64,000 bases of DNA from Paenibacillus plantarum (GTDB lineage: Bacteria > Bacillota > Bacilli > Paenibacillales > NBRC-103111), in assembly GCF_013141695.1 (NCBI RefSeq), contig NZ_WHNY01000060.1, positions 372,001-436,000 of the forward strand, given 5' to 3'. Below, one piece after another: positions 51,943 through 61,801 of the stretch. Position numbers and translations under genes: made by a program. A model generated the notes under the pieces. That model did not search any database, was not told the origin of the DNA, and was given only the letters and a program-made list of their open reading frames with translations. Numbering within the stretch: the stretch's first letter is position 1; each line of letters opens with the position of its first letter.

Positions 51943-52866
51943 ATGGAAACTGTTAATAAACCTCAGCAACGCCGTTCCCGCTTTCATTCCAGCGAGGCAA
52001 GAGTTGCTTACATATGCTTGATTCCGGCAATACTCGGACTAATCTTCCTGACCTATTTGCCTCTTCTTGGCGTGTTGGGCATTAGTATGACGAATTGGAC
52101 AGGGCTAAAAAACCCTGAATTCGTCGGTTTCAGCAATTATATTACGCTATTTACTACCGATCCTTATATAAAAGATTCAATTATCGCAACGCTTTACTTC
52201 GCATTTTTATCCGTAGCCGGAAGCATGATTTATTCACTTTTCATCGCGATGTTGTTGAACCGTAAAATTCCGGCAAGAGGTTTCTTCAGAGCTGTATTCT
52301 ATGTCCCTTTCGTTTTGCCTGCTGCGGCTATATACGTAGGATGGTCCTGGCTTTACGAGGCGAATTTTGGTTTCTTCAACTACCTCCTTTCCGAAATCGG
52401 ATTGAACAAAGTTCTCTTTATCGCCGATTCCAATTACGTAATCCCATCTCTTTCATTGATTGCGGTCTGGCTGTCGGGGAATTTAATCGTTATTTTTTTG
52501 GCAGGTCTTCAGAGCGTTCCGAACGTCTATCATGAAGCGGCTGAAATGGATGGTGCAAACGGATGGCAACGCTTCCTTCATGTCACCTTGCCTTGTATGA
52601 CGCCGATCATCTTTTACAACCTGTTGCTGAGCCTGATTGCTAATCTACAAGTCGTTACGCCGGCCCTTGCTCTGACGAATGGCGGTCCTGGCAACTCTTC
52701 CCGATTCATGACTTATCTCATGTATGATCAGGCATTCGTCAATTACAAGCTGGGCTATGCGTGCGCGACGACCTTTATTATTTTCGCCATTCTTGCCGCT
52801 TTTACTGCCGTTTTGTTTAAGACGTCGAAACGGTGGATCTTTTCCGAAGGAGACGACGATAAATGA
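51943..52866 (+). CDS. ABC transporter permease, MalF/UgpA-like
   Basis: A 307-residue membrane protein with six spans (VAYICLIPAILGLIFLTYLP opens the first). The EAA loop is YHEAAEMDGANGWQRFLHVT. Typical of CUT1 oligosaccharide permeases with the MalF-type extra N-terminal span. GAGGTGGGGGG lies upstream of ATG 51943. It overlaps the next permease by 4 bases (ATGA). It forms the importer with the binding protein at 50445; the ATPase is presumably encoded elsewhere. Confidence 0.93.
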   Translation: METVNKPQQRRSRFHSSEARVAYICLIPAILGLIFLTYLPLLGVLGISMTNWTGLKNPEFVGFSNYITLFTTDPYIKDSIIATLYFAFLSVAGSMIYSLFIAMLLNRKIPARGFFRAVFYVPFVLPAAAIYVGWSWLYEANFGFFNYLLSEIGLNKVLFIADSNYVIPSLSLIAVWLSGNLIVIFLAGLQSVPNVYHEAAEMDGANGWQRFLHVTLPCMTPIIFYNLLLSLIANLQVVTPALALTNGGPGNSSRFMTYLMYDQAFVNYKLGYACATTFIIFAILAAFTAVLFKTSKRWIFSEGDDDK

Positions 52867-53732
52867 GCGAAGTCGCATACGCCAGATTTAAGAGCAAGAA
52901 GCGCAGTGAACGAACGATAAACGTACTTACGCTTATAGTCGTCATCGTATTTGCCCTCATCGTGCTATTCCCGATCTGGTGGATATTCCGAACGTCACTG
53001 ATGACGAATCCCGAGATCTACAAATATCCGCCGTCTCTCATACCGAAGAATTGGTTGTTTTCCAATTATGAAAAAACATTGAATATATTTAAATTTTGGA
53101 AATATTTGTGGAATACGATGATCATTATTGTTCCTTCCTGTTTGGGGGGAACGTTCACGGCCACCTTGTGCGGATATGCATTTGCGAGGTTGCGCTTTAG
53201 AGGCAAACAATTGATCTGGATCCTTTGCGTCGGCTCAATGCTCTTGCCTGCCATGGTTACGCTGATTCCCCTGTACATTGGATGGACACGGGGGTTGGGG
53301 CTCCATGACAGCTATCTGCCATTGATTTTGCCCTATTTTTGCGGCGGCGGCGCTTTTAATATCTTTTTGATCAGGCAGTTCATTCTCTCCATACCGAGAG
53401 AACTCGACCAAGCGGCAACGATAGACGGCGCCGGGTACTTCCGGATTTTGTTCAGCATTATTATGCCGGCGATCAAGCCCGCTATGATCGTCGTCGCCTT
53501 GTTTATTTTCATCGGATTATGGAATGATTTGCTCCAACAGATGATTTACATTAATTCGAGCGATAAATTCACCATAGCGTTGGGACTTACCAATTTTAAA
53601 GGTCAATTAAAGCAAGATTGGTCGTTGACGATGGCAGCCACGTGCTTGTCCTTTGCTCCAGGCGTTATTTTCTACCTAATTGGTCAAAGGTATTTTGTAG
53701 AAGGAATCACGCTGACTGGTTTGAAAAGTTAA
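52863..53732 (+). CDS. ABC transporter permease, MalG-like
   Basis: A 289-residue membrane protein with six spans. The EAA loop is LDQAATIDGAGYFRILFSII and the C-terminal end YFVEGITLTGLKS is the conserved end of MalG-type permeases. It is translationally coupled to the preceding permease (ATGA overlap). The transport trio lies between GH127 and the DUF5695 gene, so it most likely imports arabinose-containing oligosaccharides (inference). Confidence 0.93.
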   Translation: MSEVAYARFKSKKRSERTINVLTLIVVIVFALIVLFPIWWIFRTSLMTNPEIYKYPPSLIPKNWLFSNYEKTLNIFKFWKYLWNTMIIIVPSCLGGTFTATLCGYAFARLRFRGKQLIWILCVGSMLLPAMVTLIPLYIGWTRGLGLHDSYLPLILPYFCGGGAFNIFLIRQFILSIPRELDQAATIDGAGYFRILFSIIMPAIKPAMIVVALFIFIGLWNDLLQQMIYINSSDKFTIALGLTNFKGQLKQDWSLTMAATCLSFAPGVIFYLIGQRYFVEGITLTGLKS

Positions 53733-53742
53733 TCCGAAGAGC

Positions 53743-53776
53743 CCCTTGAAGGATAACCCTTTAGGGGGTTTTTTAG
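53743..53776 (+). terminator. Rho-independent terminator
   Basis: CCCCTTGAAGG and CCCTTTAGGGG form an imperfect stem followed by six T residues, after the permease genes. Confidence 0.8.
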
Positions 53777-53867
53777 GTTGATATTTTTAAATAAATCTAC
53801 GGGGACATTAGTTCATATAGTGTAAAAATAGGTTGTGAAACTTAAAGTAAATCGCACAAATTTTAGA

Positions 53868-53892
53868 TATGATAGGAAATGTAAGCGTTACA
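53868..53892 (+). promoter_or_regulatory. Promoter and LacI/cre-like palindrome of the DUF5695 gene
   Basis: A TATGAT -10-like box (53868-53873) is followed 6 bases later by the perfect palindrome TGTAAGCGTTACA (53880-53892), close to a LacI/CcpA operator but one base shorter than the usual 14. GGTTGTGA at 53831-53838 upstream resembles the GGTTGTAA element of the GH127 promoter. The gene start is 130 bases downstream. Confidence 0.55.
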
Positions 53893-54021
53893 AAATTTAA
53901 CAAATGATAGGGGGTGTGCCCCAAAGGATGACAGCACGATACAGCCAGGATCGAAGCCTAATGGTAAGATGAATCCCCGCTAGATGTCGAAGAAATCTAA
54001 GATGAGAAGAGAGGCTATTTA

Positions 54022-57000
54022 ATGAAGCAAATACTTAGTAAGTATTGGAGTATGATGTCAAAGTCACAACGTATGCAACTGTTTGCAGCTTCAACATTTA
54101 CTGCAGCAGCCATTCTGTTGGTACCGCAACTCGCTTCAGCCAATACCATTACGAATAGTAATTTTACGGTTCAGACGGGTACGAATGGCGAAATTACTTC
54201 TCTACAAATTGGTGGGGATACGTATCCAACCAACTATGTCATGAATGCAACGAATGCACCAAATCAGAATACAGCGGATCATCAATGGGTTGGAGAGCTT
54301 ATGTTTACTTATAAGCTTGGAACAGGAGCCTGGACGCAGGCGCTTTCGAGTAAATCGGCGGATGGCAGAACGACTTCCCAAACGGGCAATACCGTCAATA
54401 TTACGTATCAAAATTCAACCAACAGTGCAGGTATAAAAAACTTCAAAGTGGATGAATCGTATTCCCTCGTGAGTGACTATTTGAAATGGCAAATTACCGT
54501 TACGAATACGAGCACGCAAACTTTGGAAATCGGTGATTTCGGCCTCCCGCTTCCCTTCAACGAATTTTTCACTGCCGGCAATAATGATGAGATCTATGAA
54601 ACACGCGTCATTACACATGCCTTTATCGGTAACAATAGTTCATATATTGTAGCGCAGCGCCCTAGCGGTATTGGTCCTTCCCTCCTCATGGTACCTGATA
54701 CGACGACGGGAGCGGGACTTGAGTATCAAGACAATTGGCGTGTTGAGGAGCATCCAGGCAGCATGTGGGCTGCTGATCAAGGCGGCTATGCGAAGGGGCT
54801 GAATGTGTACTATATCCACTCTAATGTGATTAAAAGCAATGGTCGCGGCTATTTGCCCAACACGAGTCTGACGTTAGCACCAGGGGCAAGTAAAACGTAC
54901 GCCTTCAAATTTTTTAAAGCTGCCGATGAGTATGCTGTTCAAGACAGGCTATATAGCGAAGGTATGGTCGATTTCAATGTGGTTCCTGGCATGATTGTGC
55001 CAACGAATCAGACGGCTAAGTTTGATTTGCACACGTCCAAAGCGATTACTGCCGTTACGGCACAATACCCGTCAGAGACGACAATTACTTCTTTAGGTAC
55101 GACAGGAACGGATCACAAATTATATCAGATGACCATGACTCATTTGGGACAGAACAATATTACGGTTACGTACGGCTCAGGCGAGAAAACAGTTCTTCAA
55201 TTCTATGCCATTGAGCCTATTGATGCGGCATTACAGCGGCATTCGACGTTCATGGTGAACAATCAACAATGGAATGTACCAGGGGATATTCGTGATAAAG
55301 TGTTCGACGACTGGATGATGCAGACCAAGGCCAAGCGAAACAATTTCGCAGGATACTGGGGCTGGGGAGATGACTGGGGGCTTACACATGGTCAATTCCT
55401 TGCCGAGAAAAATGCGATTACCCCTATCGCTTCCGAAGTAACAGCGGTTGATAACTATTTGGAAACGGCCGTATGGACGAATTTGATGAATGGTCATCAT
55501 ACCGATTATCTTGTTCCAGACTTTCTAATGGCACAGCCGAACACAACGCCAACCTATCGGGGCTATGCGTATCCGCACATCTACAATACGTACTTCAGTA
55601 TGTATAAAATTGCAAAGCTTTACCCGAATCTTGTGACCTACAAGAATCCCAAAAATACGTATTTGCTTCGCGCATATAATGTGTTCAAAGCTTTGTATGA
55701 CGGACCTGTTGCCTACAACTGGTCAACGGGCTTAATGGGTGAATTGACGACACCGGACATTATTAAAGCACTTCAAGATGAGGGCTATACCACACAAGCG
55801 AACGATATCATTAGCAAAATGGCAACGAAATACAGCAATTTTTCAGCAAATTCCTATCCGTACGGATCAGAATACAGCTATGACAATACAGGGGAAGAAT
55901 CGGTCTACATGCTGGCCAAAATGAATAACAACACTACCATCAAAGGTAAAATCAATGCCAAAACGAGAGCAGCACGTGGTCATATGCCAGTGTGGTACTA
56001 CTACACGGATCCTGTAACCATTACGGGGGACAACTGGTGGAATTTCCAATACAGTACGTCTCTTGCAGGGTATGCGATGGATGACTGGATACGTACGAAC
56101 TCCACAACGCCTGAAAGGGAACAGCGGTTATCCTATGCGGCCAAAATAGCGAATATAAGTGCGATTAATTCCGGTCAAATTAGTAGTGATGCAGCGAACA
56201 TCGGGGCTGTTTCTTGGACGTATCAAGCAAGTAAAGGAAATAACGGCGCTCTTGGACTTGACGGCGGTCCGCTATTTAATGGCTGGCGCGGGATGAGTGG
56301 AGAGGCTGATCTGGGGCTGTTCGGCGCTTTGAAAATTCTAAGTGCGGATATTGCAGTTGATCCCATCTTTGGCTTATATGGCTATGGGGCGGACGTTACC
56401 TTGAGCAGTGGGAAATATACGATCACGCCGAAGGATGGCTTGTTCAAACGATTGAATCTCATTACAGAGAAATTGTCCATGGAGCTTGAGCGCGACCAAT
56501 ATACATCAGCAATCGTGGCAACGGCTAAGAATGATGTCAACTTTACTTTGAAGAATTCAACGACAACAGCAGCGCACGTTACGAAAGTTACCTTCACTGG
56601 TCTTGCGGCTGGTACGTATAATGTGCTTGTCAACAATGTACAAACGGGTACTGTGACAGCGACGACAAGTGCGAAAACGATTGTTAATCTTAGCATTGGC
56701 ACGAATGCTACGTACGATGTGAAACTGCAAGTAGGCACACCTTCAGGGCCTCAAGACGTTGCACCGCAAGGAACAGCGACGACCTCATTCGTGTCAACTT
56801 GGGAAAGCCTTGCAGGGCTGAACGATGGTTATGCGCCAACAAGTTCAAATGATAGAGGACATCTTGTATACGGTAACTGGAATAATCCAGGAACGACACA
56901 ATGGGTGCAATACGATTTTGCATCAGCTAAAACATTATCTAGTACTGCGATCTATTGGTTTGATGATGATCAAGGCATCGATCTGCCAGCTTCCTATACC

Positions 57001-57183
57001 ATCCAATATTGGAATGGGACAGCATGGGTCAACGTAGCAAGTCCATCAGGACTAGGGGTTGTCGCTAATCAATACAACACGACGACATTTACGCCTGTTT
57101 CTACAACCAAAATCCGTGTCAACATAACAGCCAAAGCAACCACATCAACAGGAATTGAATCGTGGAGAGTATTCGGAACATAA
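54022..57183 (+). CDS. DUF5695-type secreted protein with C-terminal discoidin-like domain
   Basis: A 1053-residue secreted protein. The signal peptide ends near PQLASANTI. Residues about 45-380 are a beta-sandwich (ITSLQIGGDTYPTNYVMNA); residues about 430-800 are helical with Trp-rich segments (FAGYWGWGDDWGLTHGQ, TGLMGELTTPDIIKAL, NTGEESVYML) resembling an (alpha/alpha) toroid of a glycosidase or lyase; this arrangement matches the DUF5695 family. The last 130 residues (FVSTWESLAGLNDGYAPTSS to STGIESWRVFGT) form a discoidin/F5/8-type or CBM32-like sugar-binding domain. Catalytic residues and substrate are unknown. It is encoded between an arabinose-related transporter and a GH51 enzyme, so action on arabinan or pectin is an inference. 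Confidence 0.8.
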   Translation: MKQILSKYWSMMSKSQRMQLFAASTFTAAAILLVPQLASANTITNSNFTVQTGTNGEITSLQIGGDTYPTNYVMNATNAPNQNTADHQWVGELMFTYKLGTGAWTQALSSKSADGRTTSQTGNTVNITYQNSTNSAGIKNFKVDESYSLVSDYLKWQITVTNTSTQTLEIGDFGLPLPFNEFFTAGNNDEIYETRVITHAFIGNNSSYIVAQRPSGIGPSLLMVPDTTTGAGLEYQDNWRVEEHPGSMWAADQGGYAKGLNVYYIHSNVIKSNGRGYLPNTSLTLAPGASKTYAFKFFKAADEYAVQDRLYSEGMVDFNVVPGMIVPTNQTAKFDLHTSKAITAVTAQYPSETTITSLGTTGTDHKLYQMTMTHLGQNNITVTYGSGEKTVLQFYAIEPIDAALQRHSTFMVNNQQWNVPGDIRDKVFDDWMMQTKAKRNNFAGYWGWGDDWGLTHGQFLAEKNAITPIASEVTAVDNYLETAVWTNLMNGHHTDYLVPDFLMAQPNTTPTYRGYAYPHIYNTYFSMYKIAKLYPNLVTYKNPKNTYLLRAYNVFKALYDGPVAYNWSTGLMGELTTPDIIKALQDEGYTTQANDIISKMATKYSNFSANSYPYGSEYSYDNTGEESVYMLAKMNNNTTIKGKINAKTRAARGHMPVWYYYTDPVTITGDNWWNFQYSTSLAGYAMDDWIRTNSTTPEREQRLSYAAKIANISAINSGQISSDAANIGAVSWTYQASKGNNGALGLDGGPLFNGWRGMSGEADLGLFGALKILSADIAVDPIFGLYGYGADVTLSSGKYTITPKDGLFKRLNLITEKLSMELERDQYTSAIVATAKNDVNFTLKNSTTTAAHVTKVTFTGLAAGTYNVLVNNVQTGTVTATTSAKTIVNLSIGTNATYDVKLQVGTPSGPQDVAPQGTATTSFVSTWESLAGLNDGYAPTSSNDRGHLVYGNWNNPGTTQWVQYDFASAKTLSSTAIYWFDDDQGIDLPASYTIQYWNGTAWVNVASPSGLGVVANQYNTTTFTPVSTTKIRVNITAKATTSTGIESWRVFGT

Positions 57184-57200
57184 TTCATTCCATTTCGTAG

Positions 57201-57240
57201 AAGCTGCCTCTCGGATCTTCTTAGATCTGAAGGGCAGCTT
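57201..57240 (+). terminator. Hairpin terminator
   Basis: AAGCTGCC pairs with GGCAGCTT and an inner stem GGATCT/AGATCT stacks inside it. Only a short T-run follows. Confidence 0.7.
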
Positions 57241-57248
57241 TCCGATAA

Positions 57249-58784
<1,536 letters not shown>

Positions 58785-58791
58785 AACAAGT

Positions 58792-58833
58792 AGCCAGTAA
58801 CCTTGAGATATCTAGGTTGCTGGCTATTTATTT
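58792..58833 (+). terminator. Rho-independent terminator
   Basis: AGCCAGTAACCT pairs with AGGTTGCTGGCT (one G-U pair) with an inner GATATC, followed by an AT-rich tail, after the GH51 gene. Confidence 0.75.
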
Positions 58834-58870
58834 AAGTAATCGAAGTTACCCTTCAGACTGCCAGATGAAT

Positions 58871-59055
58871 AGATGGAAAATGTACAGTTAAATATTGGAA
58901 TTTTGAGATCAAACACCGAGTAGATGGAAAACATACAGTTAATTTTGCGCGTTTTACGCGATCTGAACAAAAAAGGCAGTTTTAACTACATAATTTACAG
59001 TTAAATTGAATTTTCGAGGAAATTCCTCGAAAATAGCTGTATATTTTCCAGTTAA
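58871..59055. repeat. Dispersed intergenic repeat, locus B
   Basis: Four modules ending in or starting with the CAGTTAA/TTAACTG end: 58871-58891, 58922-58942, 58982-59004 and 59034-59055. Start spacings are 51, 60 and 52 bp. The spacers contain further palindromes (TTTGA-GA-TCAAA; CGCG-TTTTA-CGCG; and an 11-bp palindrome with a one-base centre at 59011-59033). This fills most of the 377-bp interval 58785-59161; nothing else was seen there. Confidence 0.75.
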
Positions 59056-59161
59056 TCAAATGTGTGAATGACAAGACCACGCCAAACCTACAAATGAACT
59101 CGATGACCAACAACGTCTTACGGCGAGATCCCGTGTTCGCGTTTCATGCGGGGCATGATGG

Positions 59162-60052
59162 TCATGAATGACCTGTATAGTTTTTGCGGAAATTTAAAGG
59201 AGAGATTCCTTCTTTGGTTGAGAAGCAGTGTGAGAAGTAGGAGGCGTGTTGAAAGCCACTCTCTTCTGCAACTCTCGCCATGGTCCAATTCGTCTGAATC
59301 AGCAACTTCTTGGATTGTTCGATACGAAATTGAAGCAGATAATCGTTGGGTGTCATCCCGAACACCTTCAACATGCATTTGGCAATGTAGTTAGGATGAT
59401 AATTAAGATGCTCTTGCAAGAGGGCATTGGATATTTTTTTCGTATAATTTTGGCGAATAAACAGCTCCACTTTCTCAGCTAAATGAAACGCAGTCATGTC
59501 GGTTGTTGAAATTAATTCACGGTTAATATGCTGCATAAACAATTGAAAGGTATTCTGTTTCCTCCAATTGCGTTGGGAGCGCGATTCCTGTTCCAAATCG
59601 AAGAAGTATTCTAGAATTTCTAAGGCTTTGTGATTCAGTTTCATATATTTGGGGATAAATATGGAATTCACTTCTGCATGATTTAGGAAAGCCTTCTGTT
59701 TGTGGTCCTCAATGAGAGCATTCTGATTCTCTAAACACGCATCCATATCCATGTACTCATCCCAAGCGCCATACGTATGGAAATGGATCCAAAGGATTTC
59801 AGCTTCTTGCTCACAAGGAGCCGTTCCGAAATGCGAGAGATCGGGTCTTAGAATGATGGCATCATTAGGCTGAAGTGTCCATTCATTCGTACCTTCCCCG
59901 ATGAATATAGTCCCTTTCTTAACGACGATGAGGTCGAAGGCACCGATGTTTGTCCTACTTATATGACTCTCCCCAATTTCATAGTAAGCGCTTCCGCAAT
60001 CTAAGAAATAAGGAATCGGTGGAGCAATGAAGTGAAGAACGGTTGGTTTCAT
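59162..60052 (-). CDS. AraC-family transcriptional regulator
   Basis: A 296-residue regulator with an N-terminal cupin-like domain (GAFDLIVVKKGTIFIGEGTN, LQPNDAIILRPDLSHFG) and a C-terminal helix-turn-helix pair (KISNALLQEHLNYHPNYIAK, WTMARVAEESGFQHASYFSH). The RBS GAGG lies 6 bases upstream of ATG 60052. It converges with GH51 across the repeat of locus B. It may use the 21-bp spaced GGTTGTAA sites upstream of GH127 (inference). Confidence 0.88.
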   Translation of the reverse strand: MKPTVLHFIAPPIPYFLDCGSAYYEIGESHISRTNIGAFDLIVVKKGTIFIGEGTNEWTLQPNDAIILRPDLSHFGTAPCEQEAEILWIHFHTYGAWDEYMDMDACLENQNALIEDHKQKAFLNHAEVNSIFIPKYMKLNHKALEILEYFFDLEQESRSQRNWRKQNTFQLFMQHINRELISTTDMTAFHLAEKVELFIRQNYTKKISNALLQEHLNYHPNYIAKCMLKVFGMTPNDYLLQFRIEQSKKLLIQTNWTMARVAEESGFQHASYFSHCFSTKEGISPLNFRKNYTGHS

Positions 60053-60213
60053 GGCCTACCTCGTTAAGATCGAATTTATATCCAACAGTTGTGATGGATA
60101 TGCTTATTTATATTTTACGTGATGTGCCCTGCGAAAGAAAGTGATTTTGGCGAAATATAGCGGGATTATGAGTCTTTTTACAGAGGGACACGCTCAATTG
60201 GGATAAACCCCAC

Positions 60214-60258
60214 TTGACATCTCCATTTAATATGTCATAATGATAATATCAAATCGAC
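60214..60258 (+). promoter_or_regulatory. Promoter and shared operator of the Nudix-HTH gene
   Basis: TTGACA (60214-60219), 16-bp spacer, CATAAT (60236-60241). Across the -10 and start region lies ATGTCATAATGATA (60232-60245), with the palindrome TGATAATATCA (60241-60251) and ATCGAC (60253-60258). The same block, with one inserted or deleted base, lies upstream of pnuC at 61081-61106. Confidence 0.7.
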
Positions 60259-60285
60259 ATTAAAGTCGTGAAAGCAGGTGCCACA

Positions 60286-61056
60286 ATGGACACGAACGAG
60301 AAAGAGTCGAACTACTCTTCCCAGAAGTATCGGACACCGGACGGTGCACCGAGTGATATTGTCATTTTCACAATTACCTCAACAGAAAAGAATACAACTA
60401 AAAAGGCGCTGCCTATTAGGGAACTAAAGGTTCTACTCATTCAAAGAAAACAATGGCCATTCGAGGGACAATGGGCTTTACCTGGCGGGTTTTGCCAAGA
60501 GTCGGAGAGTATGTATGATTGCGCGAAACGAGAATTGCAGGAAGAGACCGGCATCGCGGATGTTCATATGGAGTATTTAAACGTCTATAGCGAACCAGGA
60601 CGTGACCCGAGAGGATGGATTATCTCTCACGCTTTCTGTGCTTTAGTTCATGAGAAATTGTTGGCAGAAAGACGTGCCGACACAGACGCCTCGGATGTGC
60701 AACTATTTACGATGGAGGAAGCACTAAAGTTAGAGTTAGCTTTTGATCATAGGCAGATATTGACGGATGCCTTGCATCAGATTCAGAAAAAGATGCTAAC
60801 GACAACCATTGCTAAGGAATTTCTTCCCGAAGAATTCACGATTGGTGAGCTGTATCAAGTGATTCAAACGGTTGTGCCGCATTTTGAGGAAAGCAACTTT
60901 ATTCGTAAAATTACGTCTACGCAAAGCCGCAAAGGCATTATTGAAGAAGCGGTGGATCGTAACGGAGAGCTGAAGCTTTCCAATCGCTACTCGCAGAGAG
61001 CCGCACAGCTCTATCGCTTTACGGATCTGACGCCGCAGCTGTCGATTTACAGCTAG
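60286..61056 (+). CDS. Nudix-domain regulator (NrtR-like) of NAD metabolism
   Basis: A 256-residue protein. The Nudix box is in GGFCQESESMYDCAKRELQE with ETGI next (GX5EX7REX2EEXG complete), so it could hydrolyse a nucleoside diphosphate-linked compound or only bind it. The C-terminal 90 residues (FTIGELYQVIQTVVPHFEES, RKITSTQSRKGIIEE) form a winged helix as in NrtR, the regulator of NAD genes that responds to ADP-ribose. The genes that follow encode NAD salvage steps. ATG 60286 has AGCAGGTG upstream; the GTG at 60268 is too near the promoter. The shared operator suggests autoregulation and control of pnuC. Confidence 0.88.
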   Translation: MDTNEKESNYSSQKYRTPDGAPSDIVIFTITSTEKNTTKKALPIRELKVLLIQRKQWPFEGQWALPGGFCQESESMYDCAKRELQEETGIADVHMEYLNVYSEPGRDPRGWIISHAFCALVHEKLLAERRADTDASDVQLFTMEEALKLELAFDHRQILTDALHQIQKKMLTTTIAKEFLPEEFTIGELYQVIQTVVPHFEESNFIRKITSTQSRKGIIEEAVDRNGELKLSNRYSQRAAQLYRFTDLTPQLSIYS

Positions 61057-61080
61057 GCGGTTCTCTTTTACCTTTTGATA

Positions 61081-61106
61081 ATGTCATAATGATAGTATTG
61101 ATCGAC
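61081..61106 (+). promoter_or_regulatory. Shared operator upstream of pnuC
   Basis: ATGTCATAATGATA (61081-61094) is identical to the sequence upstream of the Nudix regulator; TGATAGTATTG (61090-61100) is a near-palindrome of the same layout and ATCGAC follows at 61101-61106. CATAAT (61085-61090) can act as a -10 box; the -35 is weak. Confidence 0.65.
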
Positions 61107-61135
61107 TGTAATTAAAAATTAAGGAGGCGTTACGT

Positions 61136-61801
61136 ATGAGAAAAGCATGGTCATTCTTGGCACTATTCGTCTGTATGGTCGCCATTGCGATCTACACCTC
61201 ATCAACAGCAATCGAAATCGTCGCGACGACGACAGGATTGTTGTGCGTATGGTTAACAGCGAAGGAGCATATATGGTCTTGGCCAGTTGGACTGGTCAAT
61301 GTGGGTTGCTTCTTCGTGATGTTCTGGGAAGCGAAACTATATGCGGATACGATGCTGCAGGTGTTCTTTTTCATCTTAAGCGTGTATGGTTGGATCATGT
61401 GGCTGACGAAAAGAGAAGGTTCCAAGGTGCGTCCGACTAGAAAAATTACATCACAACTCACGTTCATCTTAAGTGTACTTTTGGTAGTGATGACCCTGCT
61501 CTGGGGCTACGTCCTGCACACATATACGGATGCCTCGATTCCCTATGCGGATGCTTTCATTGCTACGTTAAGTCTCATAGCTCAGTATCTACTTTCGTCA
61601 AAAGTGCTAGAGAATTGGCTCATCTGGATTGTCGTCGACGTGATGTCGGTAGCGATGTATGCTTACAAAGATTTGTATGCTGTTGCCTTCCTATACCTTA
61701 TTTTCTTGTTTATCGCTATTGCTGGCTATGTTGGATGGAAACGGGCGTTGCACTTGGTAGATCGGAGGGAACTCACATGTCACAACACCGAACAGGCTTA
61801 A
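61136..61801 (+). CDS. pnuC: Nicotinamide riboside transporter PnuC
   Basis: A 221-residue membrane protein with about seven spans. Typical PnuC marks are TTTGLLCVWLTAKEHIWSWP with VGLVNVGCFFVMFWEAKLYA, FFILSVYGWIMWL and, near the C-terminus, WIVVDVMSVAMYAYKDLY. It imports nicotinamide riboside by facilitated diffusion, trapped by phosphorylation. The following nadR encodes that kinase, so import and trapping are encoded together. AAGGAGG precedes ATG 61136. It overlaps nadR by 25 bases. Confidence 0.94.
   Translation: MRKAWSFLALFVCMVAIAIYTSSTAIEIVATTTGLLCVWLTAKEHIWSWPVGLVNVGCFFVMFWEAKLYADTMLQVFFFILSVYGWIMWLTKREGSKVRPTRKITSQLTFILSVLLVVMTLLWGYVLHTYTDASIPYADAFIATLSLIAQYLLSSKVLENWLIWIVVDVMSVAMYAYKDLYAVAFLYLIFLFIAIAGYVGWKRALHLVDRRELTCHNTEQA

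Noticed and set aside
53893-54021. A riboswitch in the leader of the DUF5695 gene
   Set aside because: The leader has GC-rich short pairings but I could not match it to any known riboswitch consensus.
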